From contig JACBWW010000016.1 in NCBI GenBank assembly GCA_020086605.1, forward strand, positions 18,728,412 to 18,792,411: a DNA stretch of 64,000 nucleotides, written 5' to 3'. Of this stretch, positions 28,501 to 37,433 are shown piece after piece. The notes under the pieces are model-generated. The model did not search any database. It was given only the letters and a program-made list of their open reading frames with translations, and was not told where the DNA came from. Position 1 is the first letter of the stretch. Every line of letters begins with the position of its first letter. This DNA is from Lanius collurio (Eukaryota; Chordata; Aves; Passeriformes; Laniidae). The position numbers were made by a program, and so were the translations under genes.

Positions 28501-31280
28501 TTAATATGTACTTGAGCCCTTATCTCCAGGAAATTAGCATTAATTCATTGCACTCATTCTGCCAATTAGCTGTTGTTCCAAAATGCGAGGGAGAAGGACC
28601 AAGGAGGAGAGTTCCATGGTTTATCTGTTGAGAACCATGAAGTCAGTATCTCCCTCTTCTCCTGCATCCCTTCAACCACCAGCTGCACCACAGATTAACC
28701 TGAAAGGAGACATGCCATGGTGCCACACTCCAAACCAACTGGAAACTAACTTTTTCACATTAAATAATTTCTTGAAGCATTTTGAAAAAAAGATTCTACT
28801 TTCCCTAAAGTTCAACTGTAGATTTGTACATTCAACACCTTAAAATGGCAAAATCTGTCAGAAGTAACAGCTTTTCATTTGAAGCAGTTCAAGGGGTTTC
28901 TTCAGTGAAGCAGACTGTGTCATAAATACAATCCACAGACATTCACTCACTGTGAAAAATGGGGACCTCTTCATTAAAATCTCACGCTCTAAACCACGGT
29001 GCCCATGGGTAAGCTTAGGGTCAGGGAACAGGAAATCTCTTGTATTTTCTTCATATGTAGCTAGAACTTTTCCCACTAAAAAGAAAATACATACTTTAAT
29101 TGGAAAATAGACAAAAGCCATACAGCACAGACACCACACACAGAGCCATGTTGAAACCAGGATAAATTTTGCTCTTTACAAATTAACAGCATGGCTCTAA
29201 AACTTCTATCGCACTAGGAAATAACCTCATCAAGTTAAATCAGCAGCAAAAATGGGCAGAATAGACTATGAAACTATGTTTTAATGTTACTGGGAAAAAA
29301 AGAAGATTGTGTTAACTGTTCTGTAACAGACACACAAAAAGTTTTCTTTAGGCAACTTTTCAGTAGTTTTCTTCTTTTTTTCCCTTCCATGCCACAGAAA
29401 AAACCATATTTTTTTAATGGCAGCCAGTCCCTTATGAAAAACTATCATTCCATATTACAGAATAGTAATAGTAGCAGTAAGAAAGAAACACAAGAGACAT
29501 CAAAATAATTATATCAATATTTTCTCAATACCCTGGCTTGCTACTTTCAAAAAAAAAAAAGCTTTTCTTTAGAGGTAAACCCTTGAATGCATATTGCAAA
29601 AAAAATGTTAACTTGTGCTATCGCAGCCATCTTGTTTGCTTATGTTGGGCTGGATCACACCTATATCTGAGCCCTGAAAATAAATTCCTTATGCAAGATC
29701 TTTTGTCTTCCCATGAAAAATATCCCCACTCACTACATTTCTTCAAGTAAACAGGCTGGTGAGTCACCTGAGAGAAGCAATAGTTTCCTTGAAAGTACTA
29801 AGGACAAGTGGCAGAGAGTGCTTTTAATACCACAGTTTCCAAATGAGTCCTCTTTAAAACTTGACTTTACTTCCAATAAAATGCAGATTTACATTATTCA
29901 TGGGAACACTTGAATTTCATTAAAATAGATTTTTATAATCACACAAACCAATAACAGAAGTATGACAAATCGCTATTTATTATCTTCACACATCCCAAGA
30001 GACTTGTAATACTTATAGTGAGGATAAGAGTTTTCCCAATGGTCACCATTAAAATGGAAGGGAAAAAAAGTGCCATTCTGAGAACAAGATTATGCACTCT
30101 GAAATTTCACAGACAGCCTCTCTGCAAGTGAATTGTGATGCAGTTAATAATTATGCACTGGATGATTTCAGTTTATTTTCCATTTTTAAAATATTATCAC
30201 TTTCCTAAGCCTGAGTATGATACATTTAAATATTCAGTTATTATTCTCTTTCAAGAATGAGATCTTCTTGATCTATTAAAATTTTATATTCAGAGGATTG
30301 TTTGTTGAAAGGCTTTCTATGTTGTTTGTATGTTGGAAAAAGTGATTGTGCTGTAATGGGCAATGTCCTCCTGGAAATTCACCTATTAAACTGCATAATT
30401 TATGAAAAGATTGATACAATACCTGGAGGAACGAGCTGTATTAGTTCAACTATGGCTGTGTCAACTAGAAGGGAAAAAAGTTTTTTCATGAGTTAAAAAA
30501 GAATTAAAATGAAAATTCCCATAGTCAAAGCCCAAGAAAAATGGATCACTGATTTAAGCTTCACAGCTCTGCACATGGCTGCACTACTTCCACCATACCA
30601 ATAATAAGATAAAATTCAGTACAGCTTGCATAAATATCATAGATGAACACAATGGCATTAGCAGGGTACAAATGACAACTCTAAATCTGACTTAGAACTT
30701 GGTAAGTTCTATCTGCTGCCAAGTTTGTCCTCTTTTAAAGAAGATTATGCAAGCTTTGCCCCCTTTACAGATAACTCCCTGTGTGAGGGTGCATTTTCCT
30801 GCAGTTAGAGTTCAGGTCAGGGTTTTCTCACTACAATTCATTACACACATGTGGCAAGACATAATTTTCTTAAAAATAAAAAGAATAATTTTACAAAAAA
30901 TTGGAGGTTTATCCTTATATAATTTGAAAATTAATCAAATAAATGACCACATAAAGAAACACACTATCAGATATTCAGCTGGACTTTCAAACACTTATCT
31001 TTTTATCCTTTTCCTGTTCCAAAGCATGTAACATACATTTCTAGAGGCATTTTCTTAGATGACAGTGGTTACCCACCAGTTTTTCAGAGAATAGGCTCCT
31101 GATAGAAAAACTACCACATAATTTAAACCTCCAAAACATCCTTACATAAATGCATGACATTAATGGATACAACACAGTATACAAAAAAAACAGAACCTAC
31201 ATTCCAGTAACTTCACAAGGTCTCCAGGATCAACTATATTAGCAAATGCCTGAAAAAGAAGAAGAAACAATAACAATAAC

Positions 31281-31311
<31 letters not shown>

Positions 31312-34300
31312 TTACTGGTGGCACAGCTGCAGTAATCATATGGACCTGTGGGGAGGGAGAAGGAAAAAAAAACCCAAAAATCAATGGTCTTCCTTAACAA
31401 GATGGAAAAAGAGAGGCTACTAAAACTATAATTTGGAACATGATCAAATTCCCTGAAAGCTATCAGTTCTCTTATATACTTTCTACCCATACAGAGTTCC
31501 CTCTCTCTCTGTAAATAATGAAAATAAATTATTGTGAAGAGTTAAAGATGTAGAGGTAGGTAATGTCTAAAAAATTTTCAAGAGAGAAACATAAATTGCA
31601 GAATGTACTACAATTCTGATAGATGAATGTCCTTTAATTTATTAGTAGTGCTTCAGGTGACTTCTCATCGAAGTCTCCTGTTCAGGCTTTTTTTTTAACC
31701 TGAATGCCATGTGAATAGATGGCAAGGAATAGGAGAGGATGTTGCACTGGATGGAGGTCCCCTACATTGCCCTCAAATAGCATTCAGTACATTTCCCTTA
31801 AGACGTTTGTGGTATGTTTGCCTTTAAAAAATGATGCTCTTTTCTGCTCTTCTGTAGGCAGTGAAATTATCACTGTTTGTTTCTTACTCACTTCACCAGA
31901 GCATCACTGAAGTTTACTCAGCCTGGTTTTCAAAGTGCTGGGGAATGCTTAAAGGAAAAGAACTAGAAAGGGCAAAGTATTATTATTCATAGGTAGTCAA
32001 GAAGTCAGATCATATCTGTAAGATACCGTGTTTCATTATCCCTGTGGTACTAATAATGAAGCTAGTAGGGACTCAGAATATGTGATAAACAACTATAAAT
32101 TACAGGGCCAGAGTACCAATCTGGGAATTCTGGTGACAAACCATGAAAAAAGTATCTCAAAGGGAGTAGGATGTCACCAAAAAGGCTTGAGCTGCTATTT
32201 TATCTTTCTACTAAATTAAGTTGGCTCTCCTATATTGTACAGTGTCTGTTCTTCCCCTTGCCATAATTTTTAGAACAAAAAACATTCAGTCCTTTCCAAG
32301 CCAGGAAAACAGACACTGAGAAAGGACAGTTCACAAAAGAATCAACAAATGCCTAAAAAGTCTCATCATACATTAGAATCTTCAGTACACATAATTCTTG
32401 AGTCCCCATATGGACAACACAGGCACACCCCTCCTTTGTGTTAAAGAGAAGAAGGAATTAAAATACTGCATCATCCTCAGTGTGACTATTTGTGCTCATG
32501 GGTTTTGCAGACAATTTTTGCAGAACTTGTGATGGGGTTTATTTGGGTTGTATCAGCCCTTGACATATCTTACCTTTTCAAATACTAGTTTTTCTTGAAA
32601 GAAGAGTGGAAACACTGCAGGGACACATTGAGTTTTTTTGTACTGCCCAAGTACAAAGACACTGAGATAAAGTTCCTGTTTGTCTTTCAGCAGCACTCCA
32701 GGACAAGTTATCTGTTGGAGTAACACACTCATTAAACAAACTGAACTTTAGGTAGACAAGTAATGGCTGTTTTCAAGATAAAAATGAAACAGTCAGGACT
32801 GAAATGGTTGATTTCTGAAAGCCAGGATACAACAGGCTAGAGAGAAAAATATTCTTCTCTAAATCAATTCTATTTGTACAGACTGGCCAGGAAAAAAGTC
32901 ACAATTTTAAAATAATTTGGAACAAATTCTTCTTGCTTAAGTAAATGCACTGCACTGTCTTCAACCAAAACTGAAACCCAAGGCCAGGCTAATTGAGTTA
33001 AAGGCATGCACTGACTGTGTAAGGTATAATCATCTTCTATGTGGAGACTCACGTAGAATGAAGTTTACATGATGCCAACACACAAACCCACCCAAACTTC
33101 AGCCTAACTGCAGAATGAAGCTGTTAAATTTACTTGCTTAGGTATCCATGACTCTGTTCAGCCATCAGAAAGGGCAAGTTTATTTGCAAATTTCCTGTAA
33201 ATGAGAAAAAGCAACTGTTTTTCCATTTCTACCAGACACATTTCTTCCTTTCTCTGGGAAGTATGGCCATCCTTAAACTCAAGGCAGGGAAGGCTTCTTG
33301 CTAGGTTGTCACTCAACTTTCTCTGCACAATTTTTAAATTGTTTAAGTAAGAAGTTGGTCTGTTTTTAAAACTCTGATTGCAAGAATCTACACAACTCAT
33401 TACAAAACTATTTGCTATTTTCTCTGAGCCAGGTGGATTTATATTATTTCCCTGACAGAGAATTGATACCTTTCATGTAAGGTCTCATGCTCATTTTTTA
33501 TCTCAGTATTAGAAATACGAGGTTGTCTCTTCCAACATAAGGTTTCAGTGTTCAGACTTTCAATTGCCAGGTAGAAGGAGAAAGAAGGAGAGCTGTGAGA
33601 AATAAAATAAGAGACTTGGTTACAGTCTCCCAATCCCAAGTGAACACTTTACTTAAGAAATCCTAACTGTTTTTAAAAGAAAACTATATAAACAGTAGAA
33701 AAAACAGCTTCAGGTGGAAGAAATAAGTGAAAACAATGTGTGATAGATCATTACAGATAAAGTACAAGGTAAAAATAGTTCTTCAACTCATAAGTAACTG
33801 AGAAGAAAAAAATGGATTTCCTCTACACGTAAATGAGGGCTTCAAATCTGCAAGAAAAGTGCCAGAATAATGGATAACCCAACTGAAACAGTCTGTCAAG
33901 CATTAAACAGCTTGTATGACACTCATGTCGGTGCAAATGTGAACAGGAGTGAGAGAGACAGATTTCATTCATACAAGGCAAGATCCCCCAAACTACATAC
34001 TAGATGTCACACCAGCTTTAGTTCTCACTTCTGTCTTTGACATTTTTGTAGAATTTACAACCATTTTTAGCTGGAGTTTTGTGCCTTTCACCTTAGAGAA
34101 GGCAACCAATGTTTGCCTATTTACTGAGATGCAAAGTACGAGATCTGAAGATACTGCAATGAGCAAAACTACCAACAACAGGTGCCTTTTTTTCTTGCTA
34201 TCCTGTAAAAGAAAACAAATTCTTACACAAGAGCATGTGGTCCAGGATAGCACATGTGGAAAGCTCTGATTCTACAGCCCTGGAGATAAACAATTCGTTA

Positions 34301-37300
34301 CCTGGGCTGGAACACCAAATCTACGTGGCCATGTGACTTAAAAGCAGTTCCACAAATGAATGCATATCTGCAGTTCATGGCACCTCTTTTGTAATACACA
34401 GAGCCACTTGGTTGGAGACAAACTGAAGCTCTTATCTGACTGCAGACTGCTCCAGCAGCATGAAGGACTATTTTAAAGACTGTAATAGTGTTATCTATGG
34501 ATCAGCTAAGGAAGAGGGATATCAGTGCTGCAATTAACTGACCTCACAAACAACCCGGAGGACTATGAGAAATTTCTAGGGCAGTGTTATCCTGGACAGC
34601 TCTGCTGAAAGTTCCCAGGAGGATGCAAAATGTGTACCAGCCCCACTGCTGGCACATCACAAATAGCCATAAAGGAATCACTGAATTAAGGTTGTGGAAA
34701 GGAACAGAATTTTCCTGATCTCAACCCTCTGGAGCACTTACTATACACAGCCCATGGCAGGATAAACCAAACTAAAAACCAACTGAGTCTTTAAGTAAGG
34801 CCTTCCTTCTGAGAAGAGAAACGAAGAAAACTACCAGCAAGACAAACCAAAGAGTTGGTGGACCCAGATTGGAGAAGATCTTGGAATTTCATTAAGTCAA
34901 AGGGAGCAAAACGCATCTGTATCCTAAAGCAAGGGAAAAACAAAGAGGATAGAACTTCTGACACAACTGGACAGATTTCAAAAAGGGTTGAGAAATATGC
35001 AGAGCACTGTAAAAGGGCAGGGAAATGGATCAGAAATTTGGACAAGACTTTGGTCACAAATAAAGCAAACAAAGAGAGAATTAATGGATGTAGCATAAAT
35101 CAGCCAAGATGTAAAGCTAACAAATCTGTGTCCCAAACATAACTGAATATTTTGCCTTGGTTTTAATAAAATTTATCACCGGAGGAAAAAAAAGACAACT
35201 TAAAGAATTAAAGTATAGAAACAAAAGTCACCCAATGTGCACAAGGCCTAGACCAAGAAGGCACAAGGAGGTTGAATCATGTTCAGCCCAGGTTGTGAAA
35301 GAATTTTTCTTAAATGAAACATAATGAAAACAGAGAAGGTAGAATCTGCTGAAAAATAACAAACACAAGGACCACGTGAGACAGAGAGATCTGAAAAATG
35401 ATAACCCCATTGATCAAAGTATTTAAATAAGTAAAAATAAAGAAAAAATATATGAATGAAAACATCACTAGAAAAAAGCCCAGCAGGGCACGTTCGATAA
35501 AAACAGATCAATCAAGCAAAATTTTACATTTTCTTGAAAATCTGTTTTCTGGATAAAGTATATCATACAGTGCCTTGAAAAATTATTATTTATGATGAAC
35601 TAGATAAGAGTAGTTAGTAGAGGAGGAGTCAGTATCAAAGGTAGTACAGAACTGGCCAAAGGACAGCATCAATAATGTGCAAAAACTGGGAGGCATCAAG
35701 CTGAGGTTACTATCAAAAACATTCCTCTCTATATATTGGGATTCATGTCTTTTAACATTTTTAATGACCCTGACTCATATTAAAATATATAGAATGAAAG
35801 CTGGACTATTTTTCCCTACATCACCTAAGGCAAAAGCATGACCCTATTTGGGATGCAGGTTTCAATTCTGACTCTGATCAATGTAAATTCAAAGTGGAAG
35901 AGCAGCTCCCATCTCTAAGATGATTAGAAGGTTGGTGAGTCCATCACACAAGTTTACTACCAAAAATACCACGGTGCTTTAGCTGATAAAGATCAATGGG
36001 GCAATGAAAGAACTGCTGCCCAAAAAATACATCAAGCAAGCAAACACTAAGGAAAGAAAAAATCCCTTAAATGAAAGGCGAGCACTGACATTTGTGTAAG
36101 AGTAGGCTCTTTCCATTCTTACTTGTAACCTCAACAGCGAGGTAAAGAACAAATACCCCACAACTGAAAACATGACCCTGGGGAAATGTTTTCCCTGGAC
36201 TCCCTCCTGGCACAAGAATAGCTCACAGCCAATGGGAACAGGAAAGGAAAGCACATTGCTCCGCTCCAGGAACCAAGCAGGCCTTGGCATTGTGGAGACA
36301 AACAGCAGCTGTTGAGACAGCAGAGCAACCCCGCCAGGGTGACACCCTCGCCATCCATGTGTGGAAATCCTCAGCTCTGTTGCAGAGCAGCCACTCAAGT
36401 TTGGGAAAAAGGGTAGCTAAGCAACCAGGAATACCCAGGCAATTTCCCAGTATATGCTTCCAGGATCTGCACCTGAATTTTGTGGATGGCATCTCGTGTT
36501 TTCCTCTCAGCAGCAAGTATTCTGATGTATAGGGCAGCACTTGTCCTGGATCACAGGACCAGGGCATATGAAGCCACCAACTCCAGGGCAATAGGGCACC
36601 ATCTAACACAGCTGCTTCTGAAAAGTTTTCAGAATAATGATGCAGCTTCTTGCTGTATTGCCAGCTTGGATATAAGCAGAAAAATTTGCACAACCTACAG
36701 TCGTAACATGATTAATGTCAAAACTTTGCAATTTGACACTTTCTAATCTCACTCCCAGCCATGTAACATCCAGGTATTCAGAGCTGCCCAGAGCCACATC
36801 CTGCTCCTCATAGGGAGGTATTTGCCATGAACAAGCCGCTCTTTCCGGGCACTTGTTTTGTTTTGGGCTTTTTTTTTAATTTTTCCCTAGAGTGTTTTTC
36901 TCCCCACCATACAGCTTCCCAAGAACCAGTATCTCTTCAAAAAACACCTTTGCCGCAGGAAAATGAGAACTGTAAAGCGGCACGGCTGCTGCTAACACCA
37001 AAAGAGGAGCGGGGGCACAGGGATAAACACCCCCCACAACTTTTCCACAGGAAAATGGGAGCTCCGGAGGGGCACGGCTGCTGCCAACACCAACGCGGGG
37101 ACGCAGGGACCAGCTGCCGGAGGATGCCCACACAGAAGGGCTGGGGTGCCCCCCGGGCAGCAGGGCCCGGAGCAGCCCCACGGAGGATGCCCCGGGCCGG
37201 GAGCGAGGGGCGGCGGCCGGCAGAGGAAAGCGGGGCGGGAAGCGATGCCGGAAGAGCCGAGCGCGGCTTCTCCTGCCGGCCGCGGCCCAGCTGAGGCGGG

Positions 37301-37373
37301 CGGGGAGCGCGGCCCGGGCACTCACCGAGCGGAGCTCCAGCTGCAGGACGCAGCGCAGCGCTTTCCGCGGCAT
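1353..37373 (-). CDS. SPATA6: SPATA6, complete 13-exon coding region (467 aa)
   Basis: Spermatogenesis associated 6. In mouse it is required to assemble the sperm connecting piece (head-tail coupling apparatus); loss gives headless sperm. I joined 13 minus-strand exons: 37326-37373, 32574-32711, 31201-31249, 30423-30464, 28951-29075, 24651-24731, 22539-22817, 20861-20948, 19231-19271, 18009-18172, 8809-8908, 5188-5255 and 1353-1533. They total 1404 bases, every intron is GT/AG, and the phases agree throughout. Remembered mammalian SPATA6 is about 488 residues and matches in every exon. The SPATA6 N-terminal domain spans about residues 10-160 (CPGV, GQYKKTQCVPA, VDPGD, LIQLVPP, YEENTRDF, APKL). 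A basic serine-rich block at 200-254 carries YEQPTI, SPSPYTKRRMCELSE and KPPFVIR. The C-terminal box near 422-455 carries CWS and KIYRNMY. The paralogue SPATA6L is less likely because GQYKKTQC, YEQPTI and the C-terminal box are SPATA6 features. The gene runs toward the window's left edge and appears whole. Confidence 0.95.
1534..5187 (-). other. SPATA6 intron 12
   Basis: 3.65 kb, AT-rich, with an A20 run at 4176-4195. I see no LINE, no conserved block and no alternative exon. Open frames at 2866-3201 and 3689-4177 on the plus strand are chance. Confidence 0.7.
4176..4195. repeat. A20 homopolymer
   Basis: Twenty consecutive A in SPATA6 intron 12. No target-site duplication or processed-gene sequence was recognised next to it. 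Confidence 0.9.
5188..5255 (-). CDS. SPATA6: SPATA6 coding exon 12 (residues 386-407, codon 408 split)
   Basis: Acceptor TTTTTTTTAG, donor GTATGG, 68 bases, phase 0 to 2. Reads DEVPQTREPSDNRPLTLSEL then RS. The mammalian counterpart is the acidic DERDLEKDDELELKRSLL region. Similarity is low, but the splice sites and phases join exons 11 and 13 perfectly. An additional small exon between 12 and 13 is not excluded. Confidence 0.8.
5256..8808 (-). other. SPATA6 intron 11
   Basis: 3.55 kb. It contains a possible ancient LINE remnant near 6046-6240 (listed separately) and a short direct repeat near 8104-8147 (two TATATCATAATCAT units). Otherwise unremarkable. Confidence 0.7.
6046..6240 (+). pseudogene. 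Possible very old LINE ORF2 fragment
   Basis: The plus-strand frame gives NTELGEKTINIVVDG, then KMQSKLNSSIWMRKN and FIVVKYKVI. This faintly follows the pattern after the reverse-transcriptase active site in CR1-type LINEs (DDTKLGG..N..D..K.Q..L...W....FN..K.KV). Similarity is weak and the active-site aspartates are not seen. It may be chance. Confidence 0.25.
8809..8908 (-). CDS. SPATA6: SPATA6 coding exon 11 (residues 352-385)
   Basis: Acceptor TTCTTGCAG, donor GTAAGT, 100 bases, phase 2 to 0. Reads RFSIGWPSPANGDEIHKRV then KNILRTHSARQHLIF, matching RFHSDWCSPSNCDEIHDRVKNVLKSHQAHQRHL in pieces. It follows the longest intron of the gene, 9.1 kb. Confidence 0.93.
11827..11884. repeat. 29-bp tandem duplication
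   Basis: Two near-identical units beginning GAAACGCAAACTAAAATAAA and GAAACACAAACTAAAATAAA, both followed by ATCGTGCCT or ATCATGCCT. Located in SPATA6 intron 10. Confidence 0.9.
12453..12470. repeat. A18 homopolymer
   Basis: Eighteen consecutive A in SPATA6 intron 10, followed by GAAGCAAAAC. No SINE or retrocopy seen beside it. Confidence 0.9.
15398..15480 (-). mobile_element. Short CR1 LINE 3'-end fragment
   Basis: CAGAATCATGGATGC followed by GATAAAAGGGACCTCTGGAG and a degraded CCACATCC segment resembles the reverse complement of the CR1 3' terminus. Only about 80 bases remain. The element's 3' end is at the left, so it is on the minus strand, inside SPATA6 intron 10. Confidence 0.6.
18009..18172 (-). 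CDS. SPATA6: SPATA6 coding exon 10 (residues 298-351, codon 352 split)
   Basis: Acceptor TATTTTTCAG, donor GTAATG, 164 bases, phase 0 to 2. A low-complexity Ser/Ala/Pro-rich segment starts AKSTSGKGLGSSAASKED and ends in the conserved SVLNRSSLRE, completed to RER across the junction as in mammalian LNRASLRER. Poor conservation outside that end suggests a disordered linker. Confidence 0.9.
19231..19271 (-). CDS. SPATA6: SPATA6 coding exon 9 (41-nt small exon, residues 284-297)
   Basis: Acceptor TTTCTCCAG, donor GTGAGT, phase 1 to 0. Reads DLSPLGSYRPKKAE with the preceding base, aligning with DHSHLGCCRPKDYK of mammalian SPATA6. Both splice sites are strong. Confidence 0.88.
20861..20948 (-). 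CDS. SPATA6: SPATA6 coding exon 8 (residues 255-283)
   Basis: Acceptor GCTTCAG, donor GTCAGT, 88 bases, phase 0 to 1. Starts VGQLSPGAKLHTWCCPREST and ends AWTKAPS. Similarity to the mammalian linker is modest (VDPPSPRADTLLG). Phase and splice sites fit both neighbours exactly. Confidence 0.88.
22539..22817 (-). CDS. SPATA6: SPATA6 coding exon 7 (residues 162-254)
   Basis: Largest coding exon, 279 bases, phase 0 to 0, acceptor CACTTCAG. It encodes a lysine- and serine-rich linker followed by the conserved block YEQPTIASKSRSPSPYTKRR, then MCELSEEARQRLAHLNLGP and KPPFVIRR. The chosen donor is GTTTGT, because the next exon then continues as V-x-x-x-SP like mammalian HVDPPSPR. A second in-frame donor, GTACTT after position 22521, would add VCICSK. 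The exon is GC-rich relative to the surrounding introns. Confidence 0.93.
22818..24650 (-). other. SPATA6 intron 6
   Basis: 1.83 kb. The only structural feature seen is the 24-bp palindrome at 24501-24524. Confidence 0.65.
24501..24524. repeat. 24-bp palindrome
   Basis: ACTTGATTAAA, two bases AA, then TTTAATCAAGT: perfect 11-bp arms. In SPATA6 intron 6, about 126 bases from exon 6. AT-rich palindromes arise easily, so function is unknown. Confidence 0.9.
24651..24731 (-). CDS. SPATA6: SPATA6 coding exon 6 (residues 135-161)
   Basis: Acceptor TTCTAG, donor GTTAGC, 81 bases, phase 0 to 0. Starts GIAPKLRFSTISLISDS and ends SHIQ. This aligns with NAPKLEFSTTSVITECL in mammals. It closes the N-terminal domain. 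Confidence 0.94.
24732..28950 (-). other. SPATA6 intron 5
   Basis: 4.2 kb of unique AT-rich sequence. Open frames such as 26751-27074 and 27361-27669 on the plus strand show no recognisable domain. No repeat family was recognised. Confidence 0.65.
28951..29075 (-). CDS. SPATA6: SPATA6 coding exon 5 (residues 93-134)
   Basis: Acceptor TTTTTAG, donor GTGAGT, 125 bases, phase 1 to 0. Begins VGKVLATYEENTRDFLFP and continues with DPKLTHGHRG and EILMKRSPFFT. The YEENTRDF motif is the family hallmark. The stretch EENTRDFLFPDPKLT is closer to mammalian SPATA6L than to mammalian SPATA6, probably because it keeps the ancestral form. Confidence 0.95.
30423..30464 (-). CDS. SPATA6: SPATA6 coding exon 4 (42-nt small exon, residues 79-92)
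   Basis: Acceptor TTCTAG, donor GTATTG, phase 1 to 1. With the flanking bases it reads FDTAIVELIQLVPP, against YDTAVFELIQLVPP in mammals. At 42 bases it could be skipped in frame, removing 14 residues of the N-terminal domain. Confidence 0.95.
31201..31249 (-). CDS. SPATA6: SPATA6 coding exon 3 (residues 63-78)
   Basis: Acceptor CTTTTTCAG, donor GTAGGT, 49 bases, phase 0 to 1. Reads AFANIVDPGDLVKLLE, matching VFPEAVDPGDVVTQLE of the mammalian protein. Skipping this exon would shift the frame. A TTA-rich microsatellite begins 17 bases upstream of its 5' end, in the branch-point and polypyrimidine zone. Confidence 0.95.
31267..31312. repeat. AAT/AAC microsatellite beside the exon 3 acceptor
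   Basis: A few AACAAT units run into about ten AAT units on the plus strand. On the transcribed strand this is TTA/TTG repeats ending 17 bases upstream of the exon 3 5' end, merging with the TTTCTTCTTCTTTTTCAG acceptor. Confidence 0.9.
32574..32711 (-). CDS. SPATA6: SPATA6 coding exon 2 (residues 17-62)
   Basis: Acceptor CCAACAG, donor GTAAGA, 138 bases, phase 0 to 0. It encodes the core of the N-terminal domain, starting ITCPGVLLKDKQELYLS and including VLGQYKKTQCVPAVFPL and ending LVFEK. The GQYKKTQCVPA string is shared with mammalian SPATA6 and differs from the remembered SPATA6L sequence. This is the strongest single piece of evidence for the orthologue call. Confidence 0.96.
32712..37325 (-). 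other. SPATA6 intron 1
   Basis: 4.6 kb. The promoter-near end (about 36950-37325) is CpG-rich and carries an imperfect 92-bp tandem duplication. The region 34800-35900 has an A-rich, repeat-like look and an open frame of 95 codons at 34855-35142 that I cannot identify. Confidence 0.65.
36956..37140. repeat. Imperfect 92-bp tandem duplication at the island edge
   Basis: Two copies start at 36956 (CAGGAAAATGAGAACTG) and 37048 (CAGGAAAATGGGAGCTCC), each followed by GGCACGGCTGCTGC and AACACCAA. Period 92. It sits in SPATA6 intron 1 within 400 bases of exon 1. Copy 2 is more GC-rich. Confidence 0.7.
37326..37373 (-). CDS. SPATA6: SPATA6 coding exon 1 (residues 1-16)
   Basis: Reads MPRKALRCVLQLELRS and ends at a GTGAGT donor in phase 0. 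KALRC aligns with KALQC of mammalian SPATA6. No ATG lies upstream in the same frame, so this start is the only option in the exon. Its context is weak, with C at -3 and C at +4. The exon lies inside the CpG island. Confidence 0.93.
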
Positions 37374-37384
37374 GGGCGGGCGGG

Positions 37385-37390
37385 CAACGG
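37385..37390 (+). promoter_or_regulatory. Second MYB-type site, CAACGG
   Basis: CAACGG, 12 bases upstream of the SPATA6 ATG, embedded in GGGCAACGGGG. It also resembles an X-box half site (GGCAAC). Likely within or near the 5' UTR. Single hexamer, so low weight. Confidence 0.3.
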
Positions 37391-37427
37391 GGCCAGCCCG
37401 GGCCGGGCCGCTCGGGCTCGGCCGACG

Positions 37428-37433
37428 CCGTTG
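37428..37433 (-). promoter_or_regulatory. MYB-type site overlapping the X-box
   Basis: CCGTTG on the plus strand is CAACGG on the minus strand, the MYB-family core. It shares bases with the X-box. A-MYB (MYBL1) and RFX2 act together in meiotic male germ cells, so the overlap is suggestive, though a hexamer alone is weak evidence. Confidence 0.4.

Larger units (their letters stand above)
29076..32573 (-). other. SPATA6 introns 4, 3 and 2 (with exons 4 and 3 inside)
   Basis: Introns 29076-30422, 30465-31200 and 31250-32573. The TTA-rich microsatellite at 31267-31312 is in intron 2, directly upstream of the exon 3 acceptor. The rest is unremarkable. Confidence 0.65.

Noticed and set aside
36223..36693. 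156-codon open frame on the minus strand inside SPATA6 intron 1
   Set aside because: Residue content (many C, W, L, S) fits chance translation, no domain is recognisable, and no splice structure joins it to SPATA6.
1353..37373. Calling the gene SPATA6L instead of SPATA6
   Set aside because: Exon 5 alone looks SPATA6L-like. Exons 2, 4, 6, 7, 10, 11 and 13 match SPATA6 motifs, several of which are missing from the mammalian SPATA6L I remember.
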